Shown here: piece by piece, positions 32,924 through 43,434 of the stretch
Position numbering within the stretch: the stretch's first letter is position 1
Layout of the letters: each line of letters starts with the position of its first letter
Source of the DNA: Cyanophora paradoxa
Lineage: Eukaryota > Glaucocystophyceae > Cyanophorales > Cyanophoraceae
Direction of reading: 5' to 3'
Assembly (NCBI GenBank): GCA_004431415.1
Contig: QPMI01000482.1
Coordinates: 248,001 to 312,000, forward strand
Length of the DNA: 64,000 bases
Notes under the pieces: model-generated
Database searches by the model: none
Told to the model about the DNA's origin: nothing
Seen by the model: only the letters and a program-made list of their open reading frames with translations
Position numbers and translations under genes: made by a program

Positions 32924-35900
32924 ATGCAGCTGCTCGCGAGCCTACCGGCCGCGTCGGTGCTGTACCACGCCGTGGTCGCGCGCCTGACATACTTTCGGGT
33001 AACTGCCGGCTTCCACGCGCACTCTCCCGATCTGACACGCGCACGCGCAAGATACATCTGTTGATCTGGGTTTCTGCAACCCTCATTGGTGGCGCGATCC
33101 TGTGCGCGATGGAGGCAGGCAAAGACTTCGCCTACACGGACGGCCGTGCGCGCGAGCCCTCCCGCTTGGCCGCCGAACGTGGCGCGCTATCGAACAACTG
33201 CCTGCTTCACGCTCCGCTCGCTGTTGCGGGGCTGGGGAGGCTTGACAGCTGGACTGGGAAGCCGCCGGGCCGTCACCGCTCTAGCTGGAAGCTCCGCGGA
33301 GCTTCAGCGGCCGGACGGCTGACCCCGATCTCGTCTTTCGCAGTGTTCCAGATCGCTTCGGCGATAACGTGCACCGGGCTGACGTCCGTCGACTTCGCTA
33401 AACTGAACCGCGTCTCCCAAGTCTTCATCTGGTGCCGTCCTCGCGCGCGCGCGCAGGCCCCGCGCCCCGCGCCGCCCTCCCGCTCTGACTAACCGAGTTA
33501 ACGCCGCAGGATCATGGTGTTCCTCGGGGGTGCGCGCGGCCCAACCCCGGCACCGCCCGCAGCCCCGGGGACGAGCGGGTGGCGGGGCAGGGGCTGTGGT
33601 GGAGGTGTACGTGGTGCTGGTGCTGCGGCGGCGGGCCTTCCGGAAGCGGGGCCGCCTGATGCCCTTCCTCCGCGCCTTCGTCCAGGGGGAGGCCCAGATG
33701 CCCGAGCCGTGCGCCCCCACGAGGCCCCCCGCCCCGCCCCGCCTCGCCGCCCGCTCTGTCTCCCCCCTCTCTGACTCACTTGCACCGCCGGCGCTCGAGA
33801 GCAGGTCCCACCCGTGCGCGGCGCCCTCTCCGAGCCGCCCCATCCCCCCCGCGCGGCGCTCACCGGTACCCCCGCAGCCTCTTCATCGATCTGATCGAGT
33901 ACTCGGCGCTCGGCAAGCTGCAGACCATCGTCGGCTGGTACCTCGTCACCTTTCTCGTCCGCCCCCCCCCTTCCCCCCCCCCTCCCCTCCCCCTTGCGCA
34001 ACCGGACATGCCCCCTTTCAGACCGTACCCGTCTTCATCCTCTCCATGTACGCGAACCTGTACTCCAGCGTCCGCGAGCGGCTCGAGGGGCAGGGCATCA
34101 GCCCGACGTGGTACCCGCCGTGCCCCTGTCCGCGCACCGCCTGCCGGCTCTGAGGGGCCGCTGCGCCCTCAGGTTCGGCTTCTTCCACGGGCCGACAGCG
34201 TTTTTTAATGCTGGTTTTACATTAATGGCCGACAATCTCATCCAGTTCCAGGCGCCCGCCCTGCGCCCGCACCCTGCCTCCCGCCGCCCCCCTCTGAAAG
34301 TGATCCCCGCGCCCAGACCGACCGGCTCGTCCTGCTCATGGTATCCCTCTGCATCATCGCTGGAAACACGGCGTGCGCCCCCGCCCCGGCCCCGCCGGCC
34401 CTCCTCCCGCGGCCGGTTCGCGCCTGACGCGCCTCGCGCAGCTTCCCCGTCATCCTCCACTGGGCCGTTTCCCTCTGCTACAAGTACTCCCACGACAAGG
34501 TCCCCTACTACTACCTCCTCACGTGCCGCCCCCCCCCTTCGCCCGTCCCCGCTGCCGCTGCGTGGCCTCGAGCGGGGCGCGGGGCGCCCGGCAGGCACCC
34601 GCGGCACTGCACGACGCACCTCTTCCCGCGGGCGCAGACGAACTTTTTGCTCCTGCTCCTTCTCGCCACGAATGTTTCCCAGATGTGAGCCCGCAGCCCG
34701 CACCCCCCCGCCCCAAGCGGCGCTTCCCTCCAGCGCCGACGCACCCCCCCCCCCCCCCCCCCCCCTCCCCCCCAGGGTCTTCTTCCTGGCGCTGGACTAC
34801 AACCGCCCCGTCTTCGAGACCATGAGCGCCGCGGAGAGGGCGCGCGCCGCCCCTCCCCGCGTGAGACGCGCCTGCCCCGCTGATGCCGCTCCCCGCTCCC
34901 CGCAGTTCCTCGCCGCCTTCTTCCAGTCGGTCTCCACTCGGACCGCCGGCTTCAACGTCGTCGATCTTTGTACCCGGCGCCCCTTTCCGCCCCCTCGTCC
35001 CCGGCTTCTGACGCCGGCCCGCCCGCGCAGCTCTGCTCAGTCCGGCGATGTGGATCGGTGCGCAGTGCTGCCCAGACCGCTCTCGCCGTGCCAAACACCC
35101 TTACGCCGTACCCCCCTGCAGTGGACCTGCACATGATGTACCTCTCCGCGTACCCCTTCATGTGCACACCGCCGCCGCGCCCCGAATCGCGAGCGCGGGA
35201 CGAACGCGGGGGCGCGGCGCGGCAGCATCTCGCTGCGGCACTCGGGGGCCCAGCGCGACATCCTGGAGGCGAAGGAGCTCAAGGAGATCGAGGGAAGCGG
35301 CAGCGAGGCGCGCCCCGCAGCGTACCCCCCTCGGCTGTCCCTCAAGGCGCCCCCCGGGCCCCGCCCACGCCGGGCGCGCGCAGGGCGGGGAGGAGGAGGA
35401 GGAGGGGGACGGGGGCGGGCCCGGCTGGAGCGAGGAGGAGGGGAGCGCCGGCGCGGGGGTCCACGAGATCGACGAGGCGGACATCGACCTCGAGCTGGGG
35501 CCCAGGACCGGCGAGCGCCCCCAGCGGCGCCGGCGGAGGCGCAGGCGGCGCCGCGCCGAGCGGCCCGGCGAGCACCACCGGCAGCAGCGCCTCGTCTCGG
35601 AGGTCCCCCGCGCGCGCCCCCGCTGCCGTGCCCCCCCTCTCATCCTGGAGGGCGCGGGGCGCAGGAGGAGCCGCCGCACGCGCTCTCGGACGAGGAGCGG
35701 GGGCTTGCGAAGGCCGACCCCGCCCGTGACGTCGTCACCGTCTACCACAAGGTCCCCTCTGCCCTCGCCCTCTCTTCCAGCCAGCGACGGCCTCGCCCGC
35801 AGCCGCCGGGGGTGCAGCGGACGAACTCGATGCGGGCGATCATCTTCAACAAGGCGGCGAGCGCCGCCCAGGCCATCGCCCACCCGCAGGCGCGCCAGTC

Positions 35901-38391
35901 GGCCCCCCGCGCCCCTCTGCGCCCTCTCGGGAGCGCCGCACCTCTGAGCTCGAGGCAGGACCCCGAGGAGGTCGAGTCGCGGGCCGTCCTCACGCGCCAC
36001 CTCCAGTACATGGTCTCCCGCGACGTCCGTGCCCCCCTCCTCCCCCCCCTCCCCCCCTCCCCCCCCCCCCCCCCTCCCTCCCGCCCCTTCCGACGCGCAC
36101 CCCCCGCAGTTCGCCTGGATCTACCTCGCCATCCTAATCGTGCGCGGCGGGCCGGGCACGGAGACGGTGTCTGCCGGCGCTGAGGCGCGGGGCAGATCTG
36201 CATCTCGGAGGGGGACCGCCTGATCAGCGACCCCAAGTTCCCCGTGGTCAAAGTAATGTACGAGGTGGTCTCCGCGTACGGTCGGCCCCGCCCCGGGCCC
36301 GGCGTCCCGCCCCGCGAGCGCCCTGCCCCGCTCACGGGCTCGCAGGCACCGTCGGCCTCTCCCTGGGGCACCCCTCCACCCCCGCCTCGTGCTCCGCCGT
36401 CTACAGGTGCCACCCCCGTCTCCGGGGCGCGCCCCCGCCCCCGAGCCGGCGCTCCGCAGCACGGTCTCGAAGCTCGCCGTCATCTTCGTCATGATCCTCG
36501 GGAGGCACCGGTGCCCCCGGCGTCCCCGCCCGCACCCCCCGCGCGCCAGCCGGGCTGCTCACTGCGCATGCCCCTGCGCGGCTCCAGGGGCCTGCCGGAC
36601 TCGCTCGACCCCGCCGTCTCCGTGCTGGGGACCACGGCGACGCGCCTCGCCAAGTTCGAGGCGCGCCCCGCCCGCCCGCCCCGCCCGCGCGCCCGCCGGC
36701 GAGGCCGCGCCCCGCTTAGAGCCTTTTCCTCAGGAGGGGTCGGGGCGCGGGGGCGAAGAGGGCTCGGGGGCCCCGGCTCCCCCCAGCCCGCGTCGCCCCT
36801 GCAGAACGGCCGCTCCACGCCCATCGTACCGGAGGAGGCGGGCACGGGCGCCGAGCAGGAGGCGGCCCGCCCTCGGCCGCCGGCGCCATGGCCTCGCGCC
36901 CCGGCTGGAGCCGCCCCGAGCTGCGGTGAGCGCCGCCTTGCCCCTCCCTTGCCTGCGCGGCGCTCGCGGGGCCGAGCGCCGGCAGGCAATCGTTCAGGCG
37001 GACGATCCTGGGCTCCTTCAAGGGCCTCGTCGCGGGCCCCGGCGGGGGCGCCGAGCCCCCGCCCCGCCGCGACGACCCCGCCCCCCGCCCGGTACCCCCC
37101 CCCCCCCCCCCCCCCCCCCTGTTTCCTCCCCAGGGCTCAGCGGGCGCACCCGCCGGCGGCCCCGCAGGGCCCTACCCCTCCCCAGTCCGGCCCCAGCGTC
37201 CTGGAGCGCTCCCTGCACGCCGCGAACCAGTGCGCCTGTCTTGTGGCACGCCCCTCGCCAGGCGGCCCTGCCCATCTCCTGTTTTGCCGCAGGATCCTGC
37301 CGCGGCTGCTGAAGCGGCGGGGCTCGCTGCTGGTTCGGCCCGCGGTGCCCCTCGCCAGCCGGAACGAGCCGCACGGCCACTTCAACTTCGGTGCCCCCGC
37401 GCCCGGGCTCCGCTTCGCCGCCGGGCTCACTGAGTCGCGGGGCGGCAGACGAGGCGTGCCGAGCGGCCCGGAGGTCGCTGGACATGGCCGGCCCGGCCCG
37501 GCCCCAGCAGCCGGGGCATGAGCCGCAGAGCCCGCCGATGCGCGCCGCGCCGGCCCCGCCCCTCTCCCCCGTGCCGGGCTCGCCCGAGCTGCTGGGCGCC
37601 GCGTCGCCCCCGCAAGAGGACCGAGCGCTCCGCTCCCCGCCCTCGAGCGGCATGCAGCACGCGATGCGCACGCTCCCGCGCTCGGGCTCGTCGATGAACA
37701 GGGTACACGTGCATGCCCTGCCAGCCTCGGGCGGCCGCGCTGATCGAGGGCCCGGGGCCCGGGGGCGCAGGGACACGCGGGGCGCCGGGCGTCGATGGAG
37801 GCGTTCATGCTGCAGGAGCTGACGCACGGGCACGCCGGCGGGCACCGCGGGCAGCTGGCGTCGCCGGGCACGCACCTTCAGCTGGCGGCCTCCCCCGGGC
37901 TCTCCCCGCCGCCCTTTCGCGTCCAGCGCGAGCGCCTCGCGGCCAACGACACGGCCCCGAGCCGGCGGCAGGCGCCGCGCCTCCCCCGCGTGCGTGCCCC
38001 CCTCCCGCCTCGAGCAGGCGACCCTGCGCTCACTCGGTGCCAGTCCTCGACGATGCCGAACCGGCGGGCAGCGCCGGCGCCAGCAACGCCCCCGACCTTC
38101 GCGCCGCCGGGGCCGTCTCCCGCGACGCCCCCGGGGGCTTCCGACGGGCCCCCCGCGCTGGTGCGACGCACTGCGGCATGCCTTTTTGGCACCGCCGCAC
38201 CCGTGATCGTTGCTCGCGATCGGCGCCGGCAGGAGCTGGAGGCCGCTGTGGAGCCGGAGCTGCCCCCGCGGGGGGCGCGCTCGGAACGGGGACTGGACAC
38301 CGTCGACGAGGGGCGCGAAGGCGCGACCCCCGCGCCCCAGCCGCCAGCCGCCGCCGCCGGCCATGAGAGTGCACAAGCAACGGGCAGTTAG
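32924..38391 (+). CDS. TRK/HKT-family potassium transporter, multi-exon
   Basis: A plasma-membrane monovalent-cation transporter with four M1-P-M2 repeats. Exon 1 (MQLLASLPAASVLYHAVVAR) joins IHLLIWVSATLIGGAILCAM. Filter loops are SAITCTGLTSVDFAK (P1), AFFNAGFTLMADNL (P2), SVSTRTAGFNVVDL (P3) and EVVSAYGTVGLSLGHPS (P4). All four have Gly at the selectivity position, the pattern of K+-selective TRK/HKT proteins. YLSAYPF in the fourth repeat resembles the fungal TRK signature MYISVYP. A long acidic, then Arg-rich, cytoplasmic insert (about 35.17-35.75 kb) lies before the last repeat. A long Pro/Ala-rich tail follows STVSKLAVIFVMILGR and ends at 38391. Introns are short and very C-rich. The class is secure; exon edges in the insert and tail are uncertain. 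Confidence 0.87.
34744..34765 (+). repeat. C22 tract in a TRK intron
   Basis: A run of 22 C in the intron immediately before the exon VFFLALDYNRPVFETMS, at the pyrimidine-tract position. Confidence 0.85.
37095..37119 (+). repeat. C25 tract in a TRK intron
   Basis: Follows directly on a GTACC donor, so donor and C tract are fused. The acceptor CAG lies about 17 bp beyond. Confidence 0.85.
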
Positions 38392-38877
38392 CGCGCCAGT
38401 CAACTTTTTGAAAGGGATCATCGGATACTCGCAATTTGTTGCACTGCGGCAACGCCGTGACGATCGCAGAGCAGAAGGGCGCGGTGCCAGGTCCGCAGTA
38501 GTCCGGTACGAGCGCTAGCCTACCGGTGCCCATTCAAATTTGATCTCGCTTCGAATTCGACAGTCATCAGCCATGATCGATAGCGATCCCAGCGCCGCGG
38601 CGAGAGGCGGGGCGCGTCATCGACTCTGCTGGTTGACGGGCTTTTGTAGCTGCAGATCTAGAGAGCACAGAAGAGGAAACGAGAGCGAAGCGACACAGAT
38701 GATTGCCGCATAACCGCCTGTACCCTCTTAGTGCATAGAAAAGCGAGCTAGGTGCGTCCTTGCGGCGCTTCCCTGGCCTTTCCGCCACTGTTATAACCCA
38801 TCAGAGGCGCATGCCATCCATCGCCCGCGTCCCAAAGCCCCCGCCGCGCTGAGTCGTCGGTCTGTCACAGGCGTGGG
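38392..38877. other. Intergenic region between tandem genes
   Basis: TRK 3' UTR and the promoter of the NADH dehydrogenase gene. Local GC is lower around 38520-38760. No gene or RNA feature was recognised. Confidence 0.55.
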
Positions 38878-41562
38878 ATGGCGTTCATCGGCTCTGCCCC
38901 GGTGTCAAACACCGCGTCGCGTCGGGATGCTTCGGCCGCCCTGCGCGCTGGTTCTCCGATTCTGTGTGCATCCGCCCCGGCGGCCGGCAACCGGCGCCGC
39001 CGCGGTACGCCGTTCCGTTCCAGAACCCACGCATTACTGTACGTCGCCCTCATACTTGATTCTGTTCTGCAGAGACCCTCCAGCGGTCGTTCCTGCCGAG
39101 CTTCGAGAGCTCCTCGGCCCGCTCTGCGTTCCTGCGCGGCGAGGTGGAGTTCCTGTCGGCGCAGCAGCCCAGCCAGCTCCCTAGTTTCGCGCAGCCAGCC
39201 CAGCCGGTGCAGGCTGTCGCCGCGCCGTCGGCCTCTTCGGGTGAGCATTGTGCCGCTGCGTCGCACGTGCATAGCAGGGCCAGTCATTGAGAGACGGCGG
39301 CGACAACGTGACAGAGGTTTTTCGTCTCCTTCTTACCTTGTTTTCTCCGTGCAGCCACCACTAGCTCCTCCGGCCGGAAGAAGCAGCGCATTGTTGTTCT
39401 TGGTACCGGCTGGGCGGCGCTGCCGTTTGTGAAGGCCATCGATGACAGCTTGTACGAGGTCGTCATGGTTTCTCCCCGTAACTAGTGAGTTTTGATGACC
39501 TTTTTGTTTTCTGTGCTGCTCGAATTAACATGTTCGCCAGCTTCGTCTTCACTCCCCTTCTCGCCGGCACCTGCGTCGGCACCCTCGACTTCCGCAGGTA
39601 CCAGCGCTTCTTCCTGTTACGGAATGGCGCTCCGTAGCGCCCTAACCCTCCTCTCCGCAGCATCATCGAGCCGATCCGCGCGTACAAGCAGAAGGTCAAG
39701 TATTACGAGGCAGCCTGCACGTCGATCAACTTCGAGAGGAAGGTCATCTACTGCACGAACGAGCGCCAGCAGCACTGCTTCGCCCTCGACTATGACAAGG
39801 TGCCCCTGCCCCCGCTGGAGTCGGTCCAATCTGACGCCGGCCGGCAGCTCGTCGTCGCGGTCGGTGTGACTACGTCGACTTTCGGCACGCCCGGCGTTGA
39901 GGAGCACACTCTGTACCTCAAGGAGGTCTCCCACGCCCAGGTCCGCCGCGCCGCGCTCCGTGCCCGTTGCCGCAGCAGCGGCCGAGCGCCCCGCAGGCCA
40001 TCCGCCAGCGCATCATCGAGTGCTTCGAGTCGGCCAGCTTCCCTGGCGTGACCGAGGAGGACCGCCTTCGCGCCCTCCACTTCATCATCGTCGGCGGTGG
40101 CCCGACTGGCGTCGAGTTTGCGGGTGCGGCGTGCTCGCCTCCTCTTCCTTTTGCGCTCGCTCAACTGCGGACGCTCGCGACGTGCAGCCGAGCTCTACGA
40201 TTTCGTGAACGAGGACGTCCGTCGCCTCTTCCCCGACCTCGTCAAGGTCCGCTGGATTCCGATGCGCGCCGCGCCGCCGCTCACGCGCACGCCGGCGCGC
40301 AGGACGTCAAGATCACGCTCCTGCAGTCCGGCAAGAAGCTGCTGACGCAGTTCGACGACAGCCTCGTGCGGCCGCCCGCCCGCCCCTCCCCCTCTCTCGC
40401 GCGCCCCTTGGCGAGCGCGCGGCGCGCAGGGCGACTACGCCCTCAAGAACTTCAAGCGCCAGGGCATCGACGTCCGCACGGGCGCCCGCGTCGTCAAGGT
40501 CGGCCCCCCGGCCCCGCGCGGCTGGCCCCCGACGGGGGATTCAAAACCGTGCGCGCAGGTGACGGAGCGGGAGGTGTTCATGAACAACGGGGAGGTGATC
40601 CCGTACGGGATGGTCGTCTGGTCGGCTGGCAACGGCCCCCGCGACCTCGTCCGCGAGCTCATCCAGGGCATCGGCACCAAGCTCAAGAAGGAGGGTCCGC
40701 CCCCCTCCCGCCCGCCCCCGCACCGCCTCCGCACCGCCTCAGCGCCGCTGCGCGCTCGCAGGCCTGCTCGGCAAGGGCACCTCGGTCTCGGGCTCGGGCG
40801 GCGTGCTCGAGGGCGCCCGCCTGATCACGGACGCGTCCCTCAAGGTCAAGGTCAGCGGGAGATGCCGCCTTGCCTTGCGCAGAATCTCCTTTTGATCGAT
40901 GCGGGCCTCAGTTCGTGGACGACATCTACGCTCTGGGCGACTGCTGCGTGCAGGAGGACCTCGCCCTCCCGCCCACGGCCCAGGTCGCCCAGCAGCAGGG
41001 CATCTTCCTCGCCAAGGAGTTCAACCGCGCCGCGCGCTCCGGCGAGCCGATCCAGAAGCCGTTCAAGTACATGCACCTGGGCACGCTGGCGTACGTCGGG
41101 TCGAACAAGGCGCTGGCGGACCAGCCGCTCGGCACGCCCATCTACCTCAAGGGCGCCCTCACCTGGCTCTTCTGGCGCTCCGTCTACATGGCCAAGCTCT
41201 TCTCCATGAAGTCCCGCTTCATGGTGCCCCCCTCTCCCCGTGCTTCTTCCTCCTCTTCTCCTTATCCTGACCTTCGTCGCCTCCTTCCTTCAGGTCGGCA
41301 TCGACTGGATGCGGACAGCCGTCTTCGGTCGCGACGTCTCCGGCATCATGGGCGACGGTACCCCCCTTGATTTCCTCCCTGGCGACGTCCTCCCCCTCTG
41401 CGCCGTCCGACGGGCCGCCGCGCGCCCCGCGCAGCGTACGACGTGACCAAGCGCTCGCGGATACTGCTCTCGGACGAGACCCTCTCGTCGGCGGCGCGCA
41501 CCGCTGCGGAGATGGAGTCGGTCAAGAAGGCTATCTCCGGCGTCGACAACGAGGAGGCGTAA
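38878..41562 (+). CDS. Type II NAD(P)H:quinone oxidoreductase, mitochondrial
   Basis: A rotenone-insensitive, non-proton-pumping NADH dehydrogenase that passes electrons to ubiquinone. The start at 38878 gives an Arg/Ser/Ala-rich presequence ([20 protein letters not shown]), joined in frame to [14 protein letters not shown]. The first dinucleotide fold is [19 protein letters not shown]; then come [18 protein letters not shown] and [18 protein letters not shown]. The second fold is [20 protein letters not shown]. The FAD/quinone segment has DDIYALGDC and [20 protein letters not shown]. The membrane-anchoring tail has [20 protein letters not shown] and [18 protein letters not shown], ending SGVDNEEA. 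I see no EF-hand insertion, unlike plant NDB or fungal NDE forms with Ca2+ binding. There are about a dozen introns; the last uses a GTACCC donor. Membrane side (internal or external) cannot be decided. Confidence 0.93.
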
Positions 41563-42444
41563 CGGGCGCCGTCTCTGCGGGGAGGGCCTCGCGCCACCTG
41601 TACTGTTTCTCTCATCCTGTCTTGTCTGGCCTGGGGCGGGGCGGGGCTTCCATATCTCCAGTGTGCAATGAGGGCCTGGGCTCGACCATTCATTCTTTTT
41701 CCATCGGGCACTTTTGGTGAGCTAGCGCACCCGTCTGCGCTAGATGCGCTCTTGCCGGCCCGCGGCTGGCGGAGCATTTCGTGAGTGTTGTATCCTGTAG
41801 CGATTTCACAGTTTAGAGTCCTCATGTAATTTTGTCGTATAATGATCATTCGGGTTTTCATAAACACCGCGCATGCGCATGCAGCTGCTCGCAATCGAGA
41901 TCACGGGCCGGCGGGGTTTGTGGAAAGCTTGCTTGCGTGCGTACGCGTGCTGGCGTTCCCAGCTTCACTAGTACTGGCAACCAGCCCGACGCATCCGCCC
42001 TTTGCAGCCACGAGCGAAGCTGAGTGAGCTCGAGGTTTCAAATACAGGTATTTAGTATGCATCAGCTGGTCCACGTGCATCATGCACGGCTTCAAGCAAA
42101 GACTACAAGAAGGAACCAAATGAGGCAAGGGGAGCCCCGGCAGGAGGGGGCGACAGGGGTAGACGAGACTCTTTCGAAGAAGGGAAGCAGAAAGAAGGAA
42201 ACCGGAAGGGGCTGGCGGGAAGGTGCGCTGGGAAGAGTTGTGCAAGGCGGAGCGAGCCGGCCGCCTAAGCTATGCACTGGCCGGTGCAGTCCGCGAGCGG
42301 GGATGGAGCGCTCGCCTCCTAGAGAGAAAGAGAAGGCAACGAGCTTACGGAGATGAAGAGGGTCGGAGGGGCGAAGTGGCCACAGGGACCGGGACACTCT
42401 ACATTAAGGAGGGCAGGGGAACGAGAGTGCTGCGGAAGGGAGTG
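41563..42444. other. Intergenic region between convergent genes
   Basis: Tail-to-tail spacer between the NADH dehydrogenase and ASF1 stops. It has a GCATGCGCATGC palindromic run near 41871-41882, and purine-rich sequence from 42100 to 42420. No gene was recognised. Confidence 0.55.
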
Positions 42445-43284
42445 CTATTGAACCTCCATCGCTGCTGCGCCCATTTCGATGTCGATTGGGGAGTGTGATG
42501 ATCCGACGCCACTAAGGGCCGAGCTGCCGTGGGCCGGAGGCGGCGTACTCATCATGTCGCTCGACGGCGCGTCGCTCCACTCGATTGGGAAGCGTGTGAC
42601 GCGGGGCTTGTCAGAGAGGATGTTGCGGACGAGTTTGGAAACGTCCGGCGTCTGCGGAGGGTTCTCCTTGAGCTCCGGGTCGGAGTACTACAGGTGAAGT
42701 GTGGTCAGCAAGGCGCGTGCGGGGCGGCGCGCTCGTCCGCTTGCGCACCTCGACGTTGAGGTAGTAGCCCACGCGAACGAACTCCTTCTCGCGGTACGAG
42801 CAGGTTACGAGGATTGCCGTCACACCGAGCAAGTCGCGCTCAGGAATCTTGCCCCAGTCCGGCGCGTCGGCCTGCGCGATGTGGCGTTAGAGAGGAAGGC
42901 GAGCCCTCACATTTGCCGCGTAATGAGATACACATCGCTGACATCCAAATTCAAACGGCGCGGCCGATCAGCGCACCTGGAATACGAATTTGTGGACGCC
43001 AGGGGTCACAGGCCCGACCATAACCGAGTCAAGGACCTGGTCGTACTGCTCATCCTCTGCCGAGCCGATGTAGGTGATCTTCCATTCCAAGTCTGCGCGG
43101 GGCGGGCGAGAGCGTTCACTTCAGCGCTCCGCAGCGCTCGGGCGGGCAGCGCGCTGGCTGCGGAACGGTGCGGACCGTCGGGAAGCTCCCGCAGGCACTC
43201 GTAGCAGATTTCAAATTGGTACGGGTTGAGGAAGGTCGTCGGGTTGTCGAGAACGTCGACCTTGAGCAGATTGACGCATGCCAT
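42445..43284 (-). CDS. ASF1: Histone H3-H4 chaperone ASF1
   Basis: ASF1 hands H3-H4 dimers to CAF-1 and HIRA during nucleosome assembly. The start at 43284 gives [19 protein letters not shown] and [18 protein letters not shown]. Then [60 protein letters not shown] and GYYLNVE join [20 protein letters not shown] and [11 protein letters not shown]-type residues ([11 protein letters not shown]). The whole immunoglobulin-like core is present, including the H3-binding strand ([11 protein letters not shown]). The tail is short and Ser/Pro/Met-rich, ending [10 protein letters not shown]. Three introns are inferred; the last is bounded by a GTGCGC donor and has CTGAC 22 bp before the acceptor. It is 150 bp from the divergent MAPKK gene. 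Confidence 0.95.
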
Positions 43285-43434
43285 GGCTGCTTGGTCTCGC
43301 TGCGGCTGCTAGAGCGGTCTTGCGGTGTCGTCGGCGGAGGAACGAGCAAAGCTTTGAAACTGTGACCGCGTACCCCCGCGCAAACTAGCCGGACCTGTCT
43401 GTACCCGGGTGTGTGTCCTTATCAGGGGGCCGAG
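43285..43434. promoter_or_regulatory. Bidirectional intergenic region (ASF1 / MAPKK)
   Basis: 150 bp between divergent ATGs. No TATA box was seen; there is one GTACCCCC word near 43371. Confidence 0.6.
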
